Assembly: GCA_002751075.1 (NCBI GenBank)
Contig: NAOQ01000246.1
Coordinates: 10,170 to 32,243 of the forward strand
Reading direction: 5' to 3'
From: Ichthyophonus hoferi
Taxonomy: Eukaryota; Opisthokonta; Ichthyosporea; Ichthyophonida; Ichthyophonidae
DNA: 22,074 nt
Part shown: in pieces, positions 1-11,000 of the stretch
Layout: each line of letters starts with the position of its first letter
How positions within the stretch are numbered: the stretch's first letter is position 1
Notes under the pieces: generated by a model
The model's input: the letters and a program-made list of their open reading frames with translations, nothing else
Database searches by the model: none
What the model was told of the DNA's origin: nothing
Position numbers and translations under genes: made by a program

Positions 1-73
1 GGATAAGTCCAAGACGGTTCTTAACTCGAATTCCGCAAGCGGTGCCGGAAATCCGCGACACAACAGATCTTAG
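1..73 (+). CDS. Possible C-terminal end of a gene entering from the left
   Basis: The first 60 bases are clearly GC-richer (33 of 60) than the AT-rich DNA that follows, as the exons in this window are. One plus-strand frame is open from base 2 to a TAG at 71-73 and encodes a short polar tail ending in GNPRHNRS. An AATAAA lies at 201-206, a suitable distance for a poly(A) signal. This would be a gene convergent with the ABCG transporter. No family can be recognised from 23 residues, another plus frame is also open here, and the stretch could be non-coding. Confidence 0.3.
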   Translation, partial: DKSKTVLNSNSASGAGNPRHNRS

Positions 74-668
74 TTTTATTTCCAATAATCAAATAGAATT
101 CAGTACAACAGATACTCCTATTTTTCATATAATATAATATAATATAGCAATCATTTGATAAGGTAAATTCATAAATAGAAGATAAAAAACATAAATATTT
201 AATAAAAAAACAAACTATGTAGAATGAAAATAACATAGGAATAGAAAAATGATATAAATATATCACAGTATAGACTGCATTTAAGACTTATAATACATCT
301 TAAGCCTACAATGCAAATGCATTAATTGAACATCATATTAGTCCAAGGAAGCCAATTGGTTCAGGAGAAACTAGTTTTAAATCATTGACAGTCTAGTCCA
401 TAATAATGTAACCTTTGTTACAGTTGTTTTTAATAAGCAGGTCCTCCCAGGCTAGTATACAAGTACTAGTTATAGTGTCTAGACTGCTATCTTTTACAAA
501 CCACAAAAATCACAATATAGGTCTTAGAAACACTACATACCCAACATTGGTTGGTAGTGGGTACAAATTGCTTATGCACGCCATATAACATATGGTGTAT
601 GTATCACAGGCTCTAGTAAAAATGAATAACTATAGACCTATCCAAAAAGTAGTAATACTGACAACCAC
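74..668. other. Tail-to-tail intergenic region / ABCG 3' UTR
   Basis: AT-rich and without a credible coding exon. It must contain the 3' UTR of the minus-strand ABCG gene. Candidate minus-strand poly(A) signals are ATTAAA (read as TTTAAT at 429-434) and AATAAA (read as TTTATT at 75-80). The plus-strand AATAAA at 201-206 may serve the gene suspected at the left edge. Confidence 0.5.
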
Positions 669-3600
669 TTAATGTAACCTAGTTCTGGGTTTACTCGCAA
701 AACGTAACACCAGATACCCAAGCATACGAATAAATATAGCAATGGAGAACAGCACTGCGATGTTAACCCATTTGCCGAGGTCATCAATATCAAAATTCCT
801 AAGTACCTGATCGCCTGACGACTGGCACCGTGTGCCATCAATATCACATTTAAAGGTGAGTCCTGAAAATAGAACAATATAGTCAGAGGACAAATCCACT
901 TTCAAAGCCATGTCTTCCAATCTGTTCAATTTTTTACATCTTTCTAACTTTTGCATATAAGCATGCATGCATAAACAACTGTTATAACAGTCTCGTTTTA
1001 AAACCCAACAGCCCAAGGGCGGCATGAGTAACAACTGACAGGAAGGAAAGGTGATACAGGGAAAGAGTTTTAATACATACCTTCAAATTCATTGATCATA
1101 AATGCCCTCCAGCAGTACGTGATAAAACTAATCTTCTCAATCCAAATAAACCCTACCCAAATACTCTCAAGATTGAGGTAAAACCCTCCAAAAAGCATAA
1201 AGCAAATCACCACAACAGGTGCCAAGGCGGCTGCAATATCAGGCCGGGTAGCAGCAGATAAAACTATCCCAATTCCCTGTGCTGTAAAATACTAGTAGGC
1301 GAGGTGTGATGAGATGGCGCCTACATTCATAATAACAGCATATGATAAAATAAGATAACCAGATAATATATGGTATGTTATAGCTAGTAAGAACAATATA
1401 TGGAAAGAATATTGCATAGAGATTAATATAAAGTAATCTAGCGTAATACTGTGCCAGATTTTGTATATATTAAAAATGCAAATCAGATTAAATGGCTTCT
1501 TCACATATGTTTATGATTATATTTTCTATATTTAGTTTGCATATATCTTGTCTATTACATTTAAATATTTAGAAATCCCTGCTTGAAGGCAATGATTCTT
1601 GCTTCAACAGCTTTATGGTACTCATATTAGTCAAATTATTTGTCTAACATAATGCATAAAATAGCGGTCCACTCCCTAACTTGCAGCCCCACTACCCTCT
1701 ACTTGTGCTTGGCGTACTATCTCCCGTGCCAATTGCTATGACCTTTACACATTTCCCTCTTAACTATTAGTTATTGATTTAAAAGAAAGAAAGACAACAG
1801 CCCCTATCATGTAGACTCTTTGGCTAGAAAATTCCAGATTTGGTAGTGAAATACTCTCAATGCAACCAGAAACATCAATAGAGTAAACTTAATAAGGCAG
1901 CAATAAATATCATATCCATAGAACATTATACATCTTTCTATGAAATGTATCAGGCGCTGTTGTGGTTCTTCATTTTGATAGTGATCAAACACTACCAATG
2001 TGGGCACACAATTATCATATATTTAGTCACAATACCGTCACCATAATATATTAAAGCAGCCCCATTAACTGTGAACAATATCTTTACTGCGTGAAATTTT
2101 CTCGGCTATTATTTAACCAATACCTCAAATACATGTGCATACTATTATAAATATAAAATAAAACACACAGGAGAACAATGTGCCCATCATATCAAAAAGA
2201 ATACAATTATATAGACAAAACTGCAAAAATTAACACCAAAAAAAGAACACGTGTTTAAAAATAGACAGGCGAAAAACATCTCACCTGTATAACACAAACT
2301 AGTAAGAAGAAGAAATATCGGGAAGCAAGGGGGTTTAACCCAATCATCCAGTAGACAATAGTGCCCACCATCATGGGAAACAAGAGCTGGATAGGTAGCA
2401 CAGCTGAGCTCCTAGCTACGTAATAGGGCAAAACTTCGTACAGTTTTCCACTGCGCTCGCGTAGGAATACAGGCTGTATATAAACGTGTATAAGATACGA
2501 GATTTACAATTAGAGATTACACGATACAGTGATTTACATATGAAGACTTGGTTCGCTAGCCAACTTTAGTTATAAAATGCTAAAAACTGTCGTATTACTA
2601 CTATTGTATGATTGGAGCTTAAGTATCTGGAGCAAGATTGCCCATACTTGCATTTACCACTCATGCGTGCCAGTATCTATTTATTGGCTGGCTAATTGCA
2701 CGGGCCTACTCATAAAACGTTCATTGCTTTATAATGTTTGGGGTTCGTTGTAGATTGTTTACTTCTCTATAAAAAATATTTGGAAGTAGTATAAAAACTT
2801 AAAATAGGAACTAAATTAAATATATAATAGTAATTATATCTCAGTTGTTAAAGTCCGTAAATTGCGAATGTTTTTTTTTTTAAAAAAAAATAATGTCATG
2901 GGAATAGAAAAAACAAACATTACTACTATACCTTCTCAATTTGAAATGTCTGAATGGCAGCCAGACAAGGATTAAACGAAAACATGAGAGTCAAAAAAAA
3001 CAAAGCTCCATTCCGGTTTTGGATACCATTCTGATCTTGGCTCAATCCAAAAAATACAGAGCCAGTAAGCAAGGAGACAAATATATTTTGCCCAAATTCT
3101 GCTACAACGGCTTTGCGATTCCGAAAGAAATTAAGAAGACTACGACGCCACAAATAGGTAAATTGCAAATAGAATGGTAGACGGCCTACTAGCTCCATGT
3201 GGCTAAGAACTGGGCTGGGTGTAGTGCATGTTGCCTCTATGGCTGCAAATTTTGAGTACTTGCTGGTGCTGTATTCCTTTACATCTGGTGAGTAAAGGTA
3301 GATATAGTAGCTAATAACAGTAACAGGAGGAGACATTTACCCAAAAGTGAGAATGATAATACAGAAACAAAAAAATAACTGACATAGACCGTGATGTTGT
3401 TTCTATTCATATGCATTGATGTACATAAATGACCTTAAATGCATCATATGCGTGCGTATGTACAACATGTATACATAACCGGTGTTCAATTACATAGGAG
3501 TATACAGTGATCTGTAAGGCTACATATAAAAGTATAAGAGAAAATACAAACTTGAATCATTTTCTGGTTTCTTTGTGTGGTCGTCTCCTCCAAAATGGGA

Positions 3601-6560
3601 GACCGACCGTCAATTGTAGTGATATCTAGGAAATGATCAGCCGGGTTGTTATTAGCACCACACGGAAATCCAATCTGTTTTGGTGATAACCAATTAATAT
3701 CATGATTATTGTCAGGAAATCCAATTTGTTTAGAGCTCATTTACAATGACTAAAGTCCATACTATGTACCCCAGACCTCTCCTAATTCTTTCATATTCCT
3801 CGGCAACAAAATATAACTAAACCAAGGAGCCAATGCATAATAAATTGTAGTCTTTATATCACATCGCATAGAAACATACCATAGCAAACCAATCCCTCGC
3901 TTCAGCAGCAGGCCCATAATAAACAGTTTCTCCCCTAGAAAGCAACAAAAGCTTATCAAACAGTTCATAGATGTTGGCTCTCGGCTGGTGGATAGTAACT
4001 ATAATAGCTCGACCATTACTTGCAAGCAGCCGAACAGCTTTCATGACGTGACAGGCTGTGAACGCATCCAGGCCTGATGTCTAATTAAAGAAAAGGTAGT
4101 TAGAATAAGATTGAAAAGGAAATAATAGGTAAGTGAAGATATGTTAAATATATATATGCATGTATAAATGCAGTCGTAGATAAAATTTAAAACTCACTGG
4201 TTCATCCAAAAATAGCAGCTTTGGATTAGTAATTAATTCAATTCCAATGGCAACACGCTTCTTCTCCCCCCCGCTGATTCCTTTTAACTGATAGTTGCCA
4301 ATAAGGGTTGTCTTGCAGTGACCTAGGCCTAGTTCATTCATAATGGTGCGGGATCGAGCTTTCTTGGCCTTTGCGGTCCACTTGGCAGGCAAACGCAGGT
4401 AAGCATGAAACATAAAGGTCTCTTCCACTGTTAGAAAAGGCAGCAATGCGTCCTCCTGTTCTACGTAGCCAGAAACCCTTCTGTAAGTATATGTATTGGT
4501 GAGTTGGCCAATAGAGGCGCGTTATGGAGTATAGTTGTTTACCCTTTGCCAGTTATTTTATGGAAAGGTCAGATGGTAACCCAGAATTAACCAAAACAAA
4601 TAGAAATATAGAAACCATAACAGAGAGAAAATAATTAATACATGCATATATAAGCGACCAAGAACTGTCAAAAGAAAAGGAGGTAAAAATAGAGAAGCAA
4701 AGAAATAGAGAGTAAATCATAAATAGAGAATTAAAAATATGTATGTCCGAAATATCTTATGACTATCCTGGTTAACGCATCCCAACTACGGGCTGTATGA
4801 ACTTTGCAATACCATTCCACACGTAGATTAATTAAAGTTCCAGTAACAAGTGCATTAGGCGACGATTGACAAGTATTAATTAATCATTGTTACAAGATGG
4901 TTAATCGCGAATGTAGTTTTAAAATTTTTAAGTACTTAAAATAGAGTGGCACAGGATTAATGAGTTACCCAATATCCTCCACTCTAATAGATTGATTCAT
5001 TAATAGAACAACTGCAAGTTACCCCCAAAAAAGTTGAGCACTGGCGGTAGAAAAAAGCCTAAAAGCAAAATAAAATGGAAAATAAAGGGAGCACTCGATA
5101 TCATCATACAACGTTAATAAATACGTTTTTTGTTTTAGGAAACAGCGTACATTTCCGTTCCCTTTTATTGTATTTTATGGAGCTAAAACTCTGCACACAT
5201 TCTACAAAGATATAGCAACTTTAAACAATATATATAATTGCAGCCAATAAAACATACCCGAGTTTTAAATAAAGTGATTCGACTGGTGTGTGAACGTCAA
5301 ATCTAACACAAAAACACTTAAAATATAATGCAAAGAAAGGTCCCCGGGTCAGTATTATTTTAACTAGGACTCACCCACTATGAGATGGTTCACAAAGCCA
5401 TGTATGTCTTGGTAAGCCTGCGACATCCCCATATATATAATCGATATTAAGCCAGGAAATAGAGAGAACGTTGGTGTATGCATTTTATTATATTTGGCTT
5501 TGGCATGGCTTCCATAATGAGTTGATTGAATAAAATCCAATATCTGACTGTGTGAAGGACTGTGTGATTGCCTACTGTGGCCACGTACCTAAAGGTTTTA
5601 TCTCTCTTATTTCCGTTCATCTTGATGTCACCCTCCATATGTCCCTCATTGCCCAGGTTGCGGCCCGAAAGAAGATTGAGAAACGTTGTTTTGCCCGCAC
5701 CACTGGTGCCCATCAGGGCAATTAACTCTCCGGGACCAACAGATCCAGACATGCCAGTCAGAAGCCATTTGCTATCACCGTTCTTATTTGTTTATATGTG
5801 TTGTGATACACATGTGAATACATTACATGATATGTGTATACGTATATGTGGATGTTAGATAATATATGGGTGAGTATACAAAACAGACAACAGTTGAAGG
5901 CAAGGAGGAAAATCCTATAAGACAATCAACACGTGATAAAGATGTATTGTGATTATGAGAAATATGCATCAGTTTTCCATTTGCAGATAATAATAAACAT
6001 ACTATTTACTCAATAAATGTTATTTGGCAAACATTATAAAAATAGTCATATAATTATGCCAGAAGACTATGATGAATGTGTACACAAAGTCAGACTTTGT
6101 GAGCTAGAGTGTGCTTGTGTTTGTAGGTGTTTATGTACGTTTTGCGCTCTGCAATATGTATTGCCATATGCGTTTTAAAACTAATATATCTTGTACAGCC
6201 AGAACAAATGAATGCTATACAATTCCACCGTATCCTCCATGTAGTCAGGGACAACATACACGTAACAATTACTATTGATAATCTATTCACTACTGATTAA
6301 TACTTCAATTTTATTAAATAAATTTTTACAAACTGCTGTATCTTTGTTTCTCTTATGTTCTGTAGCACTGGTGTTTTTACCTTCTGCTTAATGGAATATG
6401 ATACATTATGCCACGACAATGTCAATGCCATAACACCTGTATCAATTAAATCTGATTCTGGAGACAATGGAGATGGAGGGTGACTATCAATTTCCATATT
6501 TAGTGAAACAAGTGGGGCGGCACTGCCAACGTGAAGGCTGCTTGAAGTTACATTGTCCAT
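669..6560 (-). CDS. ABCG-family half-transporter (nine exons)
   Basis: ATP-driven membrane exporter of the ABCG (white/ABCG2) class; such half-transporters dimerise and usually move sterols, lipids or xenobiotics. Exons in gene order: 6381-6560, 5589-5782, 4198-4480, 3880-4080, 3552-3674, 2932-3276, 2285-2473, 1081-1276 (or 1281), 669-862. The model gives about 634 residues, the usual family length, in the typical ABD-then-TMD order. Visible motifs: Walker A GTSGAGKT (residues about 85-92), Q-loop GYVEQED (129-135), signature ISGGEKKR (193-200), Walker B LLFLDEP followed by TSGLD (213-224), H-loop TIHQPR (H250), then NPADHFLDI. Several hydrophobic membrane spans follow from about residue 370 to the C-terminus, with an ERSGKLYEV elbow and a Cys-bearing extracellular stretch near the end. 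Intron 3 falls exactly inside the Walker B/D-loop (DEP|TSG). The start is the first ATG before [12 protein letters not shown]. Two junctions are uncertain: the exon 6 acceptor (3276 keeps phase 0) and the exon 7-8 join. The substrate cannot be told. Confidence 0.93.
1282..2284 (-). other. ABCG intron 7 (about 1.0 kb)
   Basis: It separates the exon ending in LLVCVIQ from the one starting [14 protein letters not shown]. It is AT-rich apart from a short GC-richer stretch around 1670-1745. Family alignment from memory suggests about three residues are missing at this join, so an unseen microexon of roughly 10 bases could lie here. I could not pick it out. Otherwise nothing recognisable. Confidence 0.6.
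2474..2931 (-). other. ABCG intron 6 with T/A palindrome
   Basis: A 458-base intron with donor GTATAG and acceptor TATACAG. The only structure seen is a run of 11 T followed by 9 A at 2871-2890, close to the donor, which forms a simple palindrome. No coding potential. Confidence 0.65.
4481..5588 (-). other. ABCG intron 2 (about 1.1 kb)
   Basis: Lies between the exon ending RDKTF(R) and the exon starting (R)[10 protein letters not shown]. Donor GTACGT and acceptor CTTACAG are both good, and phase 2 is kept across the junction. The interior is AT-rich with many short A- and T-runs. No repeat family or hidden exon was recognised. Confidence 0.7.
5783..6380 (-). other. ABCG intron 1 (598 bases)
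   Basis: Separates the 60-residue N-terminal exon (ending SYSIKQK) from the Walker A exon (starting [10 protein letters not shown]). Donor GTAAAA, acceptor AATAAG. It is AT-rich, with a TG-rich patch around 5790-5850. Nothing else was recognised. Confidence 0.65.
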
Positions 6561-6759
6561 TGCAAAGGTTATCGAGCCTAAGCCAACGCCAATATAGTCT
6601 AATGGCCTTCGTTATTTACCAGTTCCTACTTAGTTATGTATCACCATGAAAATAAAACAGCGAGAATTACTTTAATTTTGAAAAGAAAAGCGTACGCATG
6701 CTTAATTGCATGCTGTTTTATTTGCATTTTAGCTTTGTATATAATACGCAATGCAATTG

Positions 6760-6915
6760 CCAATCGAGTCACCTATCGAGTTGTGATCGGTGATTGGTGT
6801 TTTTTATTTTATTCTTATTTATTTAGCTTTTCCTTCACATGTGGGTTAGCGTACTGAGCCACTGACCAATCACAGACTTTAAAATCCTTATTGCTATTGG
6901 CTGATTGTGTATTGG
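6760..6915. promoter_or_regulatory. Cluster of five CCAAT boxes
   Basis: CCAAT or its complement ATTGG occurs at 6760-6764, 6793-6797, 6866-6870, 6896-6900 and 6911-6915, all within 156 bases and 200-355 bases upstream of the ABCG start codon. NF-Y binds CCAAT and is common in bidirectional promoters. NF-Y use here is inferred from the motif only. Confidence 0.45.
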
Positions 6916-7399
6916 GGTCACGCAATTGCAACATTTTTTATTTAGCCTAGATGCGCTACCCAGGACTGGGCTCACTGTATGTATTTCTTTATTTATATAC
7001 AATCTATGTGATCGTTTGCAATCATATTCAAAAGAAACATGATCATAGGTTCCATGCTCATAATATCATTATAAACGGTATGTGATGGATGGAGTTTATA
7101 GGATAATGCTGATTAAGAAAGAAAACAAGCGACTGATTGCAGCCTAGTTTTTTATTTATTGAGATTACATTGTGTGAAAGTGTACACATATATCATATGC
7201 TCTTTTTTTTTTCTCCGCGTACATTAAAATGTGCCAACTCTATATATATCACGATTTATCTCTTGCGAGCAAATAAGATTACTGTTTGTAAATGCGAGGA
7301 GTAAGTTGAAAGGGTGCCACAATAAATGTATAACTAACAGGCTGTGAGTATGAAGGCAAGGCGTATTTCGCTTATGGGCCGGTAGTTATTTTTCAGTTC

Positions 7400-7407
7400 T
7401 ATAAAGG
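7400..7407 (+). promoter_or_regulatory. Candidate TATA box for the hydrolase gene
   Basis: TATAAAGG stands in a slightly GC-richer patch about 600 bases before the hydrolase ATG. If used, transcription would begin near 7430 and a 5' UTR intron would end at the acceptor at 8000. In AT-rich DNA a TATA match by chance is common, so this is weak. Confidence 0.25.
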
Positions 7408-7982
7408 AGCTGCGCTTCAGCCATGTTCATAGTATCTGCTGGGCTACTAACAGTATGATAGTAGATTTAATGAATAATACGGTAGTACGGAGGGTTAGCT
7501 CGCAACACAATATTAGTTTTACATAATCAGGAGATAGCACCAAAGAGGAGTTTTTATGTACATGGGAAGGGTTCTATTTTCATATATTCTTTGTCAAGGT
7601 CCAACTGTTGCTCATTTTTAACGTATATATTAACACAGCAGATTATTAACTGAAATACTTGGTAAGTCCTGCTTATCTTTCAAATTGCATGGACAGAAGA
7701 TGCGACTGGAGGAGACCTATCTGGATGTATTATTACTCGTCCATTTTTAAATAAACGCGCGCGCCTGTGATATATATTTAATGATGACTCCATAAGACTT
7801 CGAAATCTGAAATTGTAAAACACATAGCCCAACAGTTTTTAATAAGCCGTGGTCTCCACAACATCTAGATCACATTTCCTTTTACATTATTTTATGTCTT
7901 CTTAGCCCTTAAGAATTTTACTTCGAACTCCCATTTTATCGTATAGGGTTTCCTAATATCCCCTTTTGAATAGTCTCACATT

Positions 7983-8000
7983 CGTTTATCTTTGTTACAG
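7983..8000 (+). other. Likely splice acceptor before the hydrolase first coding exon
   Basis: A pyrimidine-rich stretch ending in TTGTTACAG sits 31 bases before the chosen ATG at 8032. It suggests a 5' UTR intron or an upstream coding exon; the 31 bases are open in the hydrolase frame, so an N-terminal extension cannot be excluded. Confidence 0.45.
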
Positions 8001-8031
8001 ACATCGAATTATACAAGCAAAACACACAAGC

Positions 8032-11000
8032 ATGCAGTTGGATTTACAAGGATATCAGAAGAGCACCGTGATTGTGTGGGCTTCTGTAGTACTGGCGTCG
8101 CTCAACCCCATATTGTTACCAATATGCATGATTATTGTCCTGTCGTACACTATTAGTTTTTTGGCCTCCGACGTCGTGGCCCTATCAGCGACACTGGCAC
8201 TGGACTACCTGAGGGAAATGGTTGGTATTTAAATCTTTTCTGGTGTTGTCTTAAAAACACACAAGAGATATATACACGTACCTATACACACAAAAAATGT
8301 CCTCTTTCTCTCTATCTCTCTCTTCTATCCTTCTCCCACCCAATCAACCTTTGCTGCTTTGAGCAGAAGGGAAATGGCTATAAAGGGAAGGATTGGGGAT
8401 TGCTAATTATTAACAAATTCGGCTTGAACTTAACAAAAATCTACATATGCATGTCTATGTGTGTATGCGGTTATGTAGAAATATGCGTATATATTTAACA
8501 ATACAACAATTGATATGTGAATACAAAATTACATGAGTGTTGATCGCATGCCTTAAGTCTTATATATCCTTTCAGAATCTACCCTTATTACCGTGTGGCT
8601 TCCACATCCCACATCCGACCCGGGTCTCAATACATCATATGTTGGAAAATGAGACTAATCAGTCAATTATAACATTTGTTTATCTAGTTCCTCTTCCTGT
8701 CTAATTAAAACAATACCCGTCCTTTCTGTTTGCCCCCACTTATACCCAATCAGCCCAACCATACACTATAAAGCACACAATTCCTCCTCTATGATCTGAA
8801 CACGCTCACTTTGTCTCTTCCTATGCATATACTAAACCATCTCCATTCAATCACTATTCTTTCATCGCCTACTACTTTAACAGGCCATGATGTTGATGAT
8901 TGGTTATGTTGAACGAGTTACAACCCTCATTGAATACTTTGCCAAGAAATATGACGCATCTACGGCCTGGGTTCTGCCCGACTACTATTCCTATGAGTTG
9001 AAGGTGCGAGATGGAACCCGTATTACATACCATGTGATACCCGGCAAGAGCTATGATGTGGTAGGTGGACCTCTGCCATTGGTGCTGGGTCATACAAGTG
9101 GCTTACCCCATTTATTTATTTTTGCCTCATATTTATTACCCGCCTTCATGTTGCACTTGTCTCTATTTCTACTTTTTATTATAGTAGAACTATTAAAGTT
9201 TCACCTAGTGTCACCTTGATTGGCTTTCTTATTTGCACTTCCAGCATTTCTTTCTGTTTCAATTTATGTCTTTCCACCTCTTTCATTACATTTATTCTTC
9301 TATCATTTTACTAGCACTTTACTATCACTTTATTCGTATTCCTTTTCTCTACACCCGAATATCAATCTCTACTGTAAGTATACTTTGCCAGTAAATATAA
9401 AAGTCCGATTATATTTATTATTTAAACCAGCCACTAAGACTAACTTTTAAAATCATCTTAATATCTTTGACTATATTATTCAATACCAAGACATGAAGGC
9501 TTCTTGATCTTTTTAGCTATTACGTCTTTCCGTATACATTTTTATTTTTCTTGGGCCAACCTACACTTTCACTCAATGCACACATACATTGAACACAAAC
9601 ATTATTCTTTTTAGTGTTTGTCTGTCCACACAATCATAGCCGGTCTTTTTCTGCCCTTCTTTCGCCCTATTGGCCTCCTAACATAGCAGGGTAGATATTG
9701 CCTTGAACACGCACACCTTTCTATTAGTATGTTATTAACCAAGTGAAAGAGAGTAAGCGACTGTTATAACCTACGCGACTAAATGGTTAATTGCACGGAC
9801 ACACTGTATTAATAACATACCACAACCAACCCATGGCAGACTGTTACTGGAATCAATGAGACCCACCACCACCACCCACAACTTAATGTTATGATTTTGG
9901 CGGCGGGGTTGGGTATCCATGGTTATAGTGGATATGCACCAATTATCCACCACTACGGTGACGACTACACATACATCACGTGGGATTATAGAGGTTTGTT
10001 TGACTCCGAACAGCCTGAAAATATGCAGAGAATGTCCATTGATGAGCATGTTGAGGACCTAAACGAGATACTAATAGCCGAAGGAATACAGAGGGCCGAG
10101 TGTATTATTGGGCATAGCATGGGGGTCCAAGTAGCATTGGAATTTGCATTAGTACACCCAGGTGTGTTTGTGTTGTTTAGAGGAATTGTGTGTGTGTTGC
10201 TTTACTTTATGCCCCGTCCTATGTCGTGTTCTTTAGTGTTGACTTATTATTTATTGTAACAGTATAAGTCTACCTTTCTTGACAAGGTTATGTTTCCAAT
10301 TCACACACAATTATCTCTCTTATTATGTATATACATAGTTTGCAATCTTCTTAATTTAATTTTCAGTTATGTCATGTAAGTATTATCTAACCAATGCTCG
10401 CATATAAAGCTAAAACAGTGTATCGAGGTAGTATAGCTGCAGTTGGACACAGCCCGGCATGTCATTTAGTTGCGCAGAAACACTGATTATTAACATAGAC
10501 ATAGAAATTAAACTATGTGCATACATCACACATTATATGATTGTTATATTTATGCTTATCCATTACATCCATAGTCATTGTAACCTAAATATTGACGCCC
10601 ATCAATGTTTTGATTTATGGTAATGTCTCTTAATTACAGGAATACTTATACCCTATACATACCTGTACCTATACTTCCATAGCTATATTCATCTTGTTGC
10701 CAGATGTCCTTTTCTTCTATTTTCCATTTTACCATTACTAAACCATTTTTCTCGGGTAACTTCCCCACTCTAACTACACTCTCATATTTAACGATATCTA
10801 GTTATTTTACTGTATAGATCTCCGTGTCTTCTGGTCCCAGTCCACAATATATTTCCTCCCTTGCTGTTTCCTTTTTCATACCCATTCTTGCTCCCAATAT
10901 TTTATTAACCTACATATACACAACTCCATAACTACGCGCACATATACACTCTCTTTCCACTCTTCCTACTCTTCCCATTCCTATTTCTTTACTCACAGAT

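Larger units (their letters stand above)
6561..8031. promoter_or_regulatory. Divergent (head-to-head) promoter region
   Basis: The region separates the start codons of the minus-strand ABCG gene and the plus-strand hydrolase gene, so both promoters should lie here. It contains a POU-octamer match ATTTGCAT (6720-6727), a cluster of five CCAAT boxes on both strands (6760-6915), inverted GCATGC arms (6696-6701 and 6708-6713), and a TATAAAGG at 7400-7407. Bases 6930-7390 and 7430-7980 show only AT-rich DNA with a T-run near 7205. Transcription start sites cannot be fixed from sequence alone. Confidence 0.55.

Noticed and set aside
638-877. Second minus-strand frame overlapping the last ABCG exon
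   Set aside because: The neighbouring frame fits the ABCG C-terminus and keeps splice phase; this one is a shifted shadow.
1807-2007. Minus-strand open frame inside ABCG intron 7
   Set aside because: Considered as a source of the missing membrane-domain residues, but it lacks family similarity and suitable splice sites of the right phase.
2941-3180. Plus-strand open frame of 79 codons
   Set aside because: It is the antisense shadow of ABCG exon 6, whose minus-strand frame carries clear family motifs.
6541-6600. In-frame extension upstream of the ABCG ATG
   Set aside because: The frame stays open for about 17 codons to a TAA but has no earlier ATG or clear acceptor, so 6560 is kept as the start.
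6636-6857. Plus-strand frame in the divergent promoter
   Set aside because: Hydrophobic, low-complexity translation of AT-rich DNA that overlaps the CCAAT cluster; no family recognised.
9220-9450. Plus-strand open frame in hydrolase intron 2
   Set aside because: Low-complexity Phe/Leu/Ser-rich translation of pyrimidine-rich intron sequence; no motif and no splice context.
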